NCBI RefSeq assembly: GCF_000764305.2
Contig: NW_025947577.1
Location: forward strand, 186,521 to 250,520
Length of the DNA stretch: 64,000 bases
Reading direction: 5' to 3'
DNA from: Hyalella azteca
Lineage: Eukaryota; Arthropoda; Malacostraca; Amphipoda; Hyalellidae
Below, one piece after another: positions 42,470 to 53,378 of this stretch. Every line of letters begins with the position of its first letter. Positions within the stretch are counted from its first letter, which is position 1. The notes below the pieces were generated by a model. The model was not told the origin of the DNA. It made no database searches and saw only the letters and a program-made list of their open reading frames with translations. The translations under genes were made by a program, and so were the position numbers.

Positions 42470-42615
42470 AGGAGGCCGTAGGCCTGTCGCCGATTCTTAA
42501 CATCGCAGAACATTTATAGCATTTTGCGGTCTCGAACTCGCAACTCACTGCTACAATTTTGCTGTGCTTAACCGCCCGGCTTCCTTGCCGATTCTGACCA
42601 GAAACTGACGCACGT
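42470..42615 (-). repeat. SINE-like dispersed repeat
   Basis: GGCCGTAGGCCTGTCGCCGA and TTGCGGTCTCGAACTCGCAA are the reverse complement of the family core, followed by CCGCCCGGCTTCCTTGCCGA. Confidence 0.55.
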
Positions 42616-42881
42616 GATGAAATGCATTCTATACATTTCTTTTTTTACACCATATTCTTAATGAAAAAGGATTCCCGATGCAAAGTAATATTAACATGTG
42701 ATTATACTTTGCGTAAATGAATGAAAACATTCATTAGTCGGCCAATTTTCAAATAACGTGTTGACCTTTTTAAGTTCAGCATGACGCCATTATCACGGCT
42801 AGGTAGTCCTTGCGAAAAGGTATAATTAAAATTTGTTTAGCAGTTATCTACTGTTAGAATTATTGTAAAAACTACTAATGA

Positions 42882-43080
42882 TGGCCCAGTGGTTAAAGTT
42901 CAGAGCACCAAGATCGGAGCAGAGAGTTGCGGGTTCAATCCCTGCACTGAGCGCCAGTATGGCTAAGTAAAATTGGAGCAGTGACTTGCGTGTTCGAGAC
43001 CGCAACAAGCTGTGAATGTTCTGTGATGTTAAGAATCGGCGACAAGCCTGCGGCCTAAGAATTGCTGAAACAGCTACATT
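42882..43080 (+). repeat. tRNA-derived SINE-like element, best copy
   Basis: TGGCCCAGTGGTTAAAG resembles an RNA polymerase III box A region. GCGGGTTCAATCCCTGCACT about 45 bp later resembles box B. The family core CTTGCGTGTTCGAGACCGCA follows, ending GCCTGCGGCCTAAGAA. No poly-A tail is obvious. Confidence 0.6.
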
Positions 43081-43586
43081 ATTATTAATTCCTTCTTTGA
43101 AATTAAATAAACTTTAGCCAGACGGGCCCTTTTTCTGGCCAAACGCCCAGATTTAGACAGTTTTCAGTTTCTGTTATTAGGCAGGCCAAGTTTATAGGGC
43201 CGTTTTGCGAAAAATCTGTGAATATTGTTTCAACCGTATTCATTTTTTTAAAGACGCGAGATTTTAACTTTTCTGGCACAAGTGAATGAGAATTTCAAGA
43301 GAAAATGAGAATACTCATTATCCGAAATAGATACTACCATGTGTAGTTTGATAGAAAATATGCACTCATTTCACCTTAGTGTACTGCCAGTAATGACTTT
43401 TTAACATTTCCTAATAAAATGGGGACTGAATTTGAAGGTGATTTATGAAAATACCACAGATATTTTATTGCAACAAGCGTTTGAAGGATGTGATAACTAA
43501 TTAAATAAAAAATTGTTTTATGTATCACACGATTTCGTGATTCACTTAAGGACCTCATGGCGGAAAATTTACTCTTTTTTTAGCCA

Positions 43587-45288
43587 GATAGGCCTTTAAT
43601 GCCCATTGACAAAATTTTTCTATGTCAAATAGTTTTTGAGTTGTGGGGGTTTTTGTAAAAAAAACGAAAAGTGGTCTAAGTTACCCCGCCGGTCTAAGTT
43701 ACCCCATTTTACGGTATCAGAATTAGTTTTTATGTAACTAAAATCCTTTCTTAAATTTATCATCTATTAACTCGTTTACCACTTAAAATCAGCAAATACA
43801 AGTGCTATACTTAAAGGATTCCCAATATATTCACAGACTTATTTAAAAGTCTCAAACCATAATATTCTTTCTACATAAACAGTTTATCACGATTTGGTAG
43901 AGCAAGGTTAACTGTCGGCTTTCACTTGTGTTTCGATGTTCTCACTGGGTGTAGTGGGTGATGTGGAGTTTTGCTCTGCAGACTGCAGATCTTAACATTT
44001 TCCTGCTAGACCTAGTGTTTTGCAGAAATATTGCACGCAATAGTATGATGTCACTATTTCAACCATCTATGCATGCGTGGAACTAAGACAAAGCTTAATA
44101 TAAAGGAAAAAGTTTAGAAGTGTAGGAATTACCTACAGTGTCAGAATATGGTGTGTTTACCATATGCCATTTTATATGCCTAAATCAGCCTAATTAATGT
44201 ATCCTCTTTATGTTCAAGTAGAATGGGAACTTTTTAACTTACTTTGCAGACTACAAAACTTAGAAAACTTTTTTCATACATGTTGATTGTGTCTGGAAGC
44301 GTCAATATTGTGCAATGTGCAGTAATGCTGAGACCTATGGTCAAAGTGAGTGGAAAAGCAGAGAGTTTTTTTTACTCTATCTCAAGTTCATTTTTGAGTC
44401 CTATAGCATAAGTAGACCAGTAAAGTATCATGATACCAGCATTATCATACCTAAGAAATTGGTTTAAATATTGGAAAAGTTAGGATATTCAAAATGAACT
44501 GATTCGAAAAAATCTCTGGTTTGTCACCATGCCTATGGTGTATTGGTGTATCTAGCCTCTGGTGGCACATGTGGCCTAAACCAAATGCTCCTGATCCTGA
44601 AGCTGTAGACACAGGTAAGGTATGGTTACCTAGATCCTCCTAGCAGGCTAGCAGCATCTGCAGCAACAGGACTAACAGGTTACCCACAAAATACCAAATG
44701 ACATTTTATCAAGGCTGGAAAATTTGATTTTTTTTTTCTGAAATCTCACCCCTTCAAAGTCCTGCATGTCCATTAGATTGGAGATAATTCATCTACCATC
44801 ATTGCCACTGCTTTTAGGCTACTGGCCTGGCCTTCCAAAGAAAGAATCCACTTTGTATCTAACTGAGCCACCGGGGTGCAGAGGGTGCAAGCAGCGTTGC
44901 CAATATATGGTTTTTTAGCCCAAACAGTCACCAGCCATTTTCAAGATCTGTTGTCTGGTAATTACCACATTTTTCTTGACTTCGTTTAGTGTGTCTGTCA
45001 TCAAAAATTCAAACCTTAATTTAGAGCTCTTCTGAACATCCTAGAAACATTAAATTTGGCATGCATGCTTATGCTGCCTAACAATTCAAGATTTGATCAC
45101 CAGAAATAATAATTGAAAAAAAAAATTTTTGAGAAAAAAAATTAAAAAAAACACAGAAAATTCACGGTTTGGAATTGAGTTTTTTCTCGAACATCCACAA
45201 TTGCCAACCCTGGAAATTAATTTCAATTGCTAAAATTGCTAACTAAAAAGTAGAAAATAAATAAATATAAAGAATATTTATAAAAACC
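43587..45288. other. Mostly non-coding; one possible plus-strand exon
   Basis: 44562-44614 can read LWWHMWPKPNAPDPEAVDT after TGTATCTAG and before a donor GTAAGG. It looks protein-like but has no partner exon. Otherwise nothing is supported. Confidence 0.3.
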
Positions 45289-45549
45289 ATGTTTTTCTGG
45301 TTTTTACAAAACTAAAAATAATGAAATAAAACAATTAAAAAAACTTGAAAAAACACATTTTCTTAATGGACAAAAAAAAAAAACATTTACTCCTACATAA
45401 CATTACATAACATTTTACATAACTTGTACGGTATGTTATGTAAGAGTAAATGTTTTTCTTTTTTGTCCATTAAGAAAACATGGTTTTTTAACAGTTTTTT
45501 ATTTGTTTTATTTAATTATTTTTAGTTTTGTAAAAACCAGAAAAATGTG
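45289..45549. mobile_element. Foldback element with ~115-bp AT-rich arms
   Basis: Arms 45289-45403 and 45436-45549 are inverted copies: GTTTTTCTGGTTTTTACAAA pairs with its complement, and so does TTTTCTTAATGGACAAAAAA. The loop has repeated ACATAAC motifs. No coding capacity. Confidence 0.75.
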
Positions 45550-46611
45550 TGGTACGCATATGTACCACTTTGTAGTCAACTTGTTAATCAAGTATTTTGG
45601 ATGAATACCGTCAACCAGGGCTACTTGGGATGGGCGGGGTAACTCGGGACAGTCCTCCGACATGGCGTAAAACTGTTTTAGTAGCAAAACTAATTGGAAT
45701 ATTGCAAAACTAAATATAGTAGTGTAAACGTCAACATTTTTCCTATCTATGTAGTATAAAGGAAGTTCAGAAATACTACATTTACTAGCTTTGAAAAATT
45801 CCTGGAAAAAATAGTGAAAAACGATATTTTGAAAAGTTACTTCTGCTAAGGTCTGTAGTAATAAAAATATTTGCCATATTAAAAATTTTGCTTAGAAAAA
45901 AGCAAATCCTGATCCATCCAACGTAGGTACTGGAAACTTAACTGTGCACATGCGGTCTTCCAGATTTGTGATAATTTCAAGTAATTTCCAAAATGCAATA
46001 ATTTCAATGGAATATATCATGGCATGGAATACCTATATCTACCTTTCAACTTCAGACAACCTGTGACTAGAGCTTTCTTGCCATTTTTGGGGCTGCAATT
46101 TTCTTTCTAGATTAATTACCTGCAACCTAATTGTTAACAATCATGCACACTGCACAATTGGACCACAAGATTCCAAATGTATTGAAAATTTAATGCAAGA
46201 AATATAATCAAGCCTATAAAGGCTGCAACTTAGTTTTAATATATTACAAGCTAGAACCAATGACCATGACTATGGCGTTCAACTATTTCAACAACTAGGT
46301 ATATTTCCCAATTTTCATCTGTTTTATATTGTATAATGTTGTTAAACTCAGTGGTATATTTGGACAGGAGCTGTTCTTTAGTAGATCTTAATGTTCAGCA
46401 ACATGTGAGATTCAGCAGGATTTCTTGTCATTCATTCAATTTTATCATTAAATACAATATTAATAAACTGTATCTTATTTCTGAATTTAATCTCTGGAAT
46501 CCAAATGGTTTTTGTTTTTCAGGTTCCTGCATTATAACTGCCCATCAGCCATCTAATGTTGATATTGGGTGCTCAGTCATTTATTGAGCTGCAAGATCTC
46601 AAGCTTTTACC
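45550..46611. other. 5' flank of tafazzin; nothing specific seen
   Basis: AT-rich. No TATA-type core promoter or upstream exon can be singled out by eye. Confidence 0.35.
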
Positions 46612-46738
46612 ATGGCCCCTGACACCTTGCGATTTGGATGGCCTTTCCCCGAGATGAATGCTGGTGTTCCCTCATCTTTTGTGACCAGGAGCTCTGCAAT
46701 AGTTCCTATTGTTGGCACCCTTAGCAAAGTTTGGCTTT
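46612..46738 (+). CDS. TAZ: Tafazzin exon 1
   Basis: Encodes MAPDTLRFGWPFPEMNAGVP and continues through a hydrophobic stretch (IVPIVGTL) likely to be membrane-embedded. Donor GTAAGT; leaves in phase 1. Confidence 0.88.
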
Positions 46739-49700
46739 GTAAGTCCCTCATTTAATGCATAAGCTTCAAGCATACCAGGTAGAAGCCAGTGACTTTCAAG
46801 TGAATAATTAAAATATTTTAGAAAATCTTTAGGTTTTAAATTTAATTGGGGGATTCTCTATGGTTTCTTTGGGTGAGTTTTGCTTCATGGAAAATGATAG
46901 GTTTGTTTGTAACTAATACATCTAGCGAGAAAAATATCAAGTTGTGATACTATATTTTATTATAAGCTACATACACTTAGCCATTTCTTTTCTGCAGCAT
47001 ATAGGTACCTAAAACATCTTATTCAGAAATCCTAAGTTAATTGATGCCCTCAGTTGGAACCATATTCATTGGATTTATTTACAGGCTATCTTAATTCTGT
47101 GACTGTCCACAATGGTTCTACCTTCAGCTGGTGGGTGAACAAGCGTCCCCGAGACCAGCCCCTAATAACAGTCAGCAACCATCACAGCTGCATGGATGAC
47201 CCTTTCCTTTATGGTGAACAATTGGCTACTCAATTATTTTGCAAGGAAGTTAAGTTTGCAGACCTTGAGCATCTTAGTTGGATAAATTATTTTCTAAGCA
47301 CGAGTCTGATCAGAATTGAATTTATATTGTTCACTGATACCTATAATAATTAGGTCTCTTCAATACTCCATCTCATGTTCTTCATTGAGAAGTTTAATGT
47401 TGGTGAACTTAGTTACAATAGGTTTTACTCTCTGAAAAATATTTTATGCATTAACTTCAAAAATCCTTTTTGGGGATACAAGGACAAAATTTTGTGTAAT
47501 TTTTCTATTATGAGAAGTACAACAACGAGTTCACTTACATAATGTTGATGGTTAGGAGTTACATCCCACAGTTGAGGAGAAATTAGTATTTATAACTTTA
47601 TGAACTCAATAGGATCTCAATGGGTGGATGAGAATAAACACTGGCTCTAACAATTCTATTATATTGAATGATCAATGTGATCATGTACGTAATATAACTA
47701 TAAAACAATGCTGGAATATAACTATGAAAGTTTAGCTAACTTTTATGTACTGATAGTGAAATGACAGAAGTAGATAGAATAGTCAAAAGGAGCAGTACAA
47801 AGCAGGATTCTGCAAAACCAATGTAATTTAAACTAATTATGTACGAATTCATAACCTAATAACCATGGATTTATTTATCATTACCTACATTACACGAGCC
47901 ATAATGAGTGAATCAAGTAAGAATACCGTAATTAAGAACAAAATGAATGCATGCAGAGATAAAGCAAAAAAAAAAAAGTATTCATGTTCTGGATAATGAT
48001 ATCTCAGTATTGTGGATAATGAATGACAGAATAAACATATTCCTGACACCTGGGAAACTGAATTCTCAGTCGAGTTAATTCGTAAGTCATTATTCTACTT
48101 TTTTACGTTTTACATTTTCTCATTTATGGAAAAAATGCACTATTATGCTCGCTACGTCCGTCTGTCTGTCTGTCCGTCCGTCTGTTCGTGACCTCAATTT
48201 TTTGTCAACGAGAAAATGCGCTCACTCTCACTCACTGCAGTGAGTACTGAGTTATATTTTTGACATAATTTTCTCTACCTGAAATAAATATACAAACAGA
48301 GGGAGGGGATCCAAAAAATGTTTAAGTTTGAAAAGGAACATTTGCTCTGTTAAGTTTTATGTAAAAATTCGATTAAAAAGTTTACCTGCTGGAAGACATC
48401 AACAAGATTTTCCCAAGTATCAATGTAATGTTTCTTTATGAAGAAACTAGCAGGTTTAGCCTGGCATTGTCCAGGCTTGATAATCCCTGCAATTTTGAAT
48501 CCTGTTATGGGAATCCTGGCATCACTGTAATCCTTTACCTCGTTTATATTTATAAAGATTATGTATTCTAAATGTTCAAAAATATAACTCGGTACTCACT
48601 GCAGTGAGTGACAGAGAGCGCATTTTCTCCTTTCCTTTCCTCCAATTCTTATTCAACCAACACAAATGAATTTCCGGGTACACATAATATCCCGACTCAA
48701 TAAGCATCCTTGATAGGCTCCCCAACAACACCAAAATATTTCTGGTGCCAGGCTTCAAACTCACACAAACCTTAGCTAATATACAATTAAATAGAATGAG
48801 CTGTAACTCAAAACCTGCAGATATATTCAAAATTGTGTTTTGAACTGGGAGGAGGCTAATAAAACGTAATCTAATAAGTGTTTATTGCAGGCATTCTTCC
48901 GTGGAAGTCTTTGTGGTCAGCTCACCTCATGCGCTGGTCTCTGGCCGCACACGACATTGTCTTTACAACGCGCTCTTTAAATTGGTTTTTCAGTTCTGGT
49001 AAATGTGTTCCTTGCATCAGGGGCAATGGAGTCTTCCAGGCAAGTCTTCTCAATATATACCTATATATATTTATATGTTTTCTATTCTCTCTATAATAGT
49101 ATATATATTTCTTCTAGAATTAATTTCATTATATTGGCGTGTATTCTCAACCCAATTGCCGCTGGCTGCAAGTTTTCTGGCTCAATGAAAATGGCCAAGA
49201 ATGAATTACATTATGACGCTATTTCTGAATTATATTATGACTCTATTTCTGTTTCCAAATCGCCTTCGATCAGGTTTAAGAGGCACTGTCACAGCCAGTG
49301 AAAGTGTCATACTTAATATTAATATGTGTGAAAGTATTTTACTCAGTGTGTGTGAAAATCTACTGTTAGTAAGGTTTTCGCGTTGAAATCATTTTATCGT
49401 GATGTTCCAAGAGTCATTTTTCTGCGCTCATTTTCTAACACTTACCTTACCCCACAGCAAGGCATGGACTTCTGCTGCTCACGCCTGCGTGAAGGAAGCT
49501 GGGTGCACATCTTCCCAGAAGGAAAAGTCAATGAAAAGAAAGAAATTTTGCGATTGAAATGGGGTATTGGAAGGCTAATATACGATTGCTGGTCTGGCAA
49601 GAGCTTTTTACTGAAACAAAATGAGTTAATCAACACACCAGAGCCGGCTGAAGAACTAAGTCCCTCTTTGTATAGAAAGATCAGTGGGAACTTTTCTGAA

Positions 49701-50138
49701 ACTTCATCAGTTCTATTTTCGGCCCTGCATAAGGTTCGGGAATCATTGCGACTGGTGGAACCATCGTTTTCATTGAATAGTTCTTCTGAAAGGAAACTTG
49801 AAGGCAATTACTCGGACAGCCTCACATCCAGAGTTTCCAATCATACTATGATTAAGAATAGTGATCTTGCACGGTTTCCCGGCAAGGCTCCAATAATTTT
49901 AATAATTTATCACCTCGGAATGGATTCTGTTTTACCTAACACTCGTCCTTTTATCCCTCGCGTAGGGAAGCGAGTTACAATAGTAGTGGGGGAGCCTTTA
50001 GATACAGGTCCTTTATTAGCACAACTCAGTCATGACAAAGTATCAAAACATGAAGCCATGAAGCGCATCACCGACTGGCTGGAGATCGAGTTTCGAAAAT
50101 TGGGAGCTAGAACGGCCGAGTTGCATGCGCAAACTTGA
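46612..50138 (+). CDS. TAZ: Tafazzin, cardiolipin transacylase (four exons, 361 aa)
   Basis: Tafazzin remodels mitochondrial cardiolipin by moving acyl chains between phospholipids and is held in mitochondrial membranes facing the intermembrane space. Exons 46612-46738, 47085-47213, 48891-49039 and 49458-50138 join in phase and total 1,086 nt. Seen: the N-terminal WPFP motif (residues 10-13), TVHN (49-52), the acyltransferase HX4D site in TVSNHHSCMDDP (His75, Asp80), GKCVPCIRG in exon 3 and FPEGKVN (Glu156). WGIGRLI, HLGMDSVLPN and a helical C-terminus follow. The order and wording match animal tafazzins. Odd: a Ser-rich insertion of about 95 residues (roughly 180-278) splits the acyltransferase domain after GIGRLI, and intron 3 starts with GC instead of GT. 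The start is the only ATG in frame ahead of the WPFP motif. Confidence 0.93.
47085..47213 (+). CDS. TAZ: Tafazzin exon 2, HX4D catalytic motif
   Basis: Acceptor GATTTATTTACAG. Carries SVTVHN and LITVSNHHSCMDDPFLYG, the motif I acyltransferase site. Donor GTGAAC. Confidence 0.93.
48209..48632. mobile_element. Inverted-repeat element in tafazzin intron 2
   Basis: 48209-48271 and 48571-48632 are inverted copies centred on the motif CACTCACTGCAGTGAGT, itself nearly palindromic. A GTCC/GTCT microsatellite (48155-48190) abuts the left arm. No coding capacity. Confidence 0.75.
48891..49039 (+). CDS. TAZ: Tafazzin exon 3, followed by a GC-AG intron
   Basis: Acceptor GTTTATTGCAG, encodes GILPWKSLWSAHLMRWSLAA and ends KCVPCIRGNGVFQ. 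The only donor that keeps the conserved VFQ-QGMDF junction is CAG followed by GCAAGT, a non-canonical GC donor with an otherwise consensus sequence. Confidence 0.88.
49458..50138 (+). CDS. TAZ: Tafazzin exon 4 with a lineage-specific insertion
   Basis: Acceptor CCTTACCCCACAG. Encodes QGMDFCCSRLREGSWVHIFP and runs to a TGA at 50136-50138. The segment from about 49590 to 49885 has no counterpart in the human protein as I know it, yet stays open for about 95 codons. Confidence 0.92.
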   Translation, partial: QGMDFCCSRLREGSWVHIFPEGKVNEKKEILRLKWGIGRLIYDCWSGKSFLLKQNELINTPEPAEELSPSLYRKISGNFSETSSVLFSALHKVRESLRLVEPSFSLNSSSERKLEGNYSDSLTSRVSNHTMIKNSDLARFPGKAPIILIIYHLGMDSVLPNTRPFIPRVGKRVTIVVGEPLDTGPLLAQLSHDKVSKHEAMKRITDWLEIEFRKLGARTAELHAQT

Positions 50139-51116
50139 TGCAAGTAACTTCAGCTGCTAGGTGTAATTTAATTATTTATTTATTTGGGTATCAAGTCCAT
50201 CTAAGACCGAGGTTTTATTCTGATAGCTCAAGTATGTACATAAGTTATAGTGCTGATGAACATAACTACAAATTCTACAGGTGTTTTTTTGTGAGCAAGA
50301 TTGAAGTTGAAAATAACGAATTGGCTTAACTATATCCACAATGAGTAAGGATTTGATAATTCATTCTCTGCATTGATTTAATTGTAACGAGGTTTTAATT
50401 GAATTGAAACGTTCTCAACTAATTGATGCGAAATGTTGTGGTACCGGTAGCGGATATAGTGGGAGATAATTCGATCTCTCGTTGAACAGACAAGTATTTG
50501 GCTTTTAATCTTGCTTTCCAATTATGAATGAAATACTTAGATAAAAAATTCCGGTTTGCAATATTTTTTGTATGCTATTTCTAATGATTCGAACTTTTCG
50601 ATGTAAATTTTTAAAATCTTCCTAATCTTTGCCTTCAATCCACCCAATTTGCGCTGAATTCACTATTCGACTCATGCTGAACAGCTAAAATTATTATTCT
50701 GAGTTATGGAACGAAGATACGCTTTATATATTGCCTCTTGAACATTACAATTTCCTTGCATTCATTTTCGCTGGCATGGATTATTGTCTTGTGTCTTGGT
50801 TTATATGCACAAATTTTTTGTGTTGAGTTTGGAGGGGAGCACCGCGTACAAGAAACGTATTAAATCTTGCTCCAATAGGAACGATGAAGCCACGTATTTA
50901 GTGATAAACTTAACATATAATTTTGTAACCAAATTTGAAGGCCGATATTCAGAGATGGCCCTCTAAGATTGTAACGTTAAGTCTTGTGCACTTGCTTAAG
51001 GATGTGCCCTAGATTGTGCGACTTATACCATTTTCAATGAAGGGTATGCCATCTGGTGTGGTATGTATCGAATCTTGACATTCAACATGGGTCACTAAGC
51101 AACACAGGCCCAACAG
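50139..51116. other. Tafazzin 3' flank; nothing further seen
   Basis: AT-rich 3' UTR and intergenic sequence. No clear AATAAA close to the stop. Confidence 0.35.
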
Positions 51117-52131
51117 ATGCAGGTTATGCCCGTCACGTTCGAGGACATTTACACGTGGCGAATCCCCATCAGCACCTTCTGCCCGGATCAAAATCTCCCA
51201 CTAAAATCTGAGTTGCAGGCAACTGCGATGAAAAACCTTTTCCTGGACCACGCAACTACAAAGCAAAGCATACAAACTCGACCCATATATGCACTGACGG
51301 CTCAAAGCCTCAAAGTCGGACGACGCAGTGGGGTGTGCGGCTACGACCGACACAACAATAATATCAAGACGACTGAGCCCCAACGCTTCAATTTATACGG
51401 CGGAATTGTCTGGCGTCCTCTGTGCCCTGGCCCTTATAGATGACCACCCCGAACGTAACTTTACAATATTTATAGACTCCAAAAGTGTAGTGCAGGCCCT
51501 GAGAACCCACAACAGCAAACTTCCTCTCATCTTGGAAATCCTGGCCTGGCATTTGCGCCTGGTGGAGGCGGGAAAAACGATAAGCATCTGCTGGGTCCCG
51601 GGACACGTGGGGATGCGGGGAAACGACAGGGCGGATGAGGCGGCGGTTGGCGCTGCCTCGTCGGACGCGGCCATTTATACGGAGGACGTCCCATGTCACG
51701 ACAACTACCCCCGCATCAGGACCAGCGTTCACCATATATGGCGCGAGCTGTGGCTGAACACGAGAAACAATAAACTGAGAACAATCAAGGACTGTGTATC
51801 AACATGGAGCTCATCGTACCAGAGATCTCGACAAATGGAGATAGCGCTATGTAGACTGAGGATTGGCCATACGCGCCTCACTCATGGCTACTTGATTGAG
51901 CGGCGCCCTATACCATATTGTGACGGCTGCCTGGTCCCCCTGACAGTTCTGCATGTCTTGGCGGAGTGCCCTAGCTACAACGACATCCGAAAAAATTGCT
52001 ACCCCAACACATCATCCCTTGATCATGACGAGATGCTCACTAGAATGCTGCGGGAGGACCGGCGAAGTAACTTCGAAACCGATAACCTTAGACGATACCT
52101 GATGGAATGCAACCTGCTGCCAGAGATTTAG
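51117..52131 (+). mobile_element. Non-LTR retrotransposon ORF2 3' part: RNase H domain and C-terminal region
   Basis: The four RNase H acidic positions are visible: Asp in CTDGSK (about 51294), Glu in YTAELSGV, Asp in FIDSKSV, and the closing WVPGHVGMRGNDRADE motif. It continues with the usual post-RNase H region and a Cys/His cluster (PYCDGC...LHVLAECPSY), then TAG at 52129-52131. This layout is that of jockey/I-like elements. The first Asp is out of frame with the rest because of a local 8-bp repeat (TCAAAGCC/TCAAAGTC), so this copy is broken. Upstream endonuclease and reverse transcriptase are absent: a 5'-truncated insertion. Confidence 0.85.
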
Positions 52132-52307
52132 CATGACCCTGTAACGTCACCACCTGTCGGTCATATGCACTTGCACCACTGCCTTTCGCGAAACTATAAT
52201 TGCACCTTCCCATCACCTAGACCAAGTCTCACTAAACTTATGCTGGAGTTGATACATGAAGTCGGAGCGGACCCTCGCTCCATGAGCAGGGAATCTACTG
52301 CCCAGCC

Positions 52308-52913
52308 CCTGCGCCTAAAATGGATCAGGCTATAAGCCTTGAAAGTGGAAGGGACCAAACATTTTTGACGTAGCTGAAGATCTCACCTCCGGCGCGAAAT
52401 AGATAGCTATCTGAAGCGCTAGTAAATCTTCTACTACTACCACTACTACTACTCAGTAGAAGTACCTCCAGTTGTCCATCGTCCAATGGCCAACGGAAGG
52501 TCTGCTGCTTGCGCTGCCGTATCGCAATGATTAACATTTTAAAACATTTTGACTTGTGGTGCAACAACACCATTTTGTCTTGTCCAGTGGCTTCGTGGAT
52601 AAGATTATCAATGCTTCCTGCGCCTAAAATGGATCAGGCTATAAGCCTTGAAAATGGAAGAGACCAAACATCTTTGACGTAGCTGAAGATCTCACCTCCG
52701 GCGCGAAATAGATAGCTATCTGAAGCGCTAGTAAATCTTCTACTACTACTACTCAGTAGAAGTACCTCCAGTTGTCCATCGTCCAATGGCCAACGGAAGG
52801 TCTGCTGCTTGCGCTACCGAATCGCAATGATTAACATTTTAAAACATTTTGACTTGTGTGGCAACAACACCATTTTGTCTTGTCCAGTGGCTTCGTGGAT
52901 AAGATTATCAATG
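52308..52913. repeat. 309-bp tandem duplication behind the retrotransposon
   Basis: 52308-52616 and 52617-52913 are nearly identical, starting CCTGCGCCTAAAATGGATCA. They differ mainly in the length of an ACT microsatellite (about 52431-52453 against 52740-52753). Such 3' tandem units are known for some non-LTR elements, so they may be part of the insertion. Confidence 0.9.
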
Positions 52914-53110
52914 CTCTTACAAGCAGGTACGTGAAAGATAGAAAATTTGCTTGAAGTTGCCCATAATGACGAACTGTATCTAGTCTAGTCCCATCAAGTC
53001 AGTCAATACATACATTATGGTTTTCTGGTCATTCGCTTCATTCAGGCGCCCCTGCCACGTATTTCGGTTGTATGGCATTCTGCTTGACGTCGACGGGCAG
53101 GTTTCCGTAA

Positions 53111-53378
53111 CTGATTCGGCCACTAGTTGGCCAGCTGTTGGGTGGTATTGTGCGAAGCGATTTTTTGACTGAAATTGCTTGATGTGTTACAGGCTCTGGA
53201 ATTTTAATAGCCCCATTCCTGGCTACTGTGGCCCGTGCCTGTCTCTTANACTGATTCGGCCACTAGTTGGCCAGCTGTTGGGTGGTATTGTGCGAAGCGA
53301 TTTTTTGACTGAAATTGCTTGATGTGTTACAGGCTCTGGAATTTTAATAGCCCCATTCCTGGCTGCTGTGGCCTGTGC
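53111..53378. other. Artefactual 127-bp direct duplication at a partial adapter
   Basis: 53111-53238 repeats at 53251-53378. Between the copies lies CTGTCTCTTANA, the start of the Nextera mosaic end with an N at 53249. The duplication is best explained by assembly, with two or three real base differences. Confidence 0.85.

Larger units (their letters stand above)
41593..43586. repeat. Segmental duplication, copy B, with an extra ~400 bp insert
   Basis: Starts at an N and the 24-bp minisatellite (about five copies). It follows copy A to about 42470, carries extra sequence at 42470-42884 that includes a minus-strand SINE-like core, then resumes the match to 43586. Confidence 0.85.

Noticed and set aside
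49442..49807. 121-codon minus-strand frame
   Set aside because: Antisense shadow of tafazzin exon 4.
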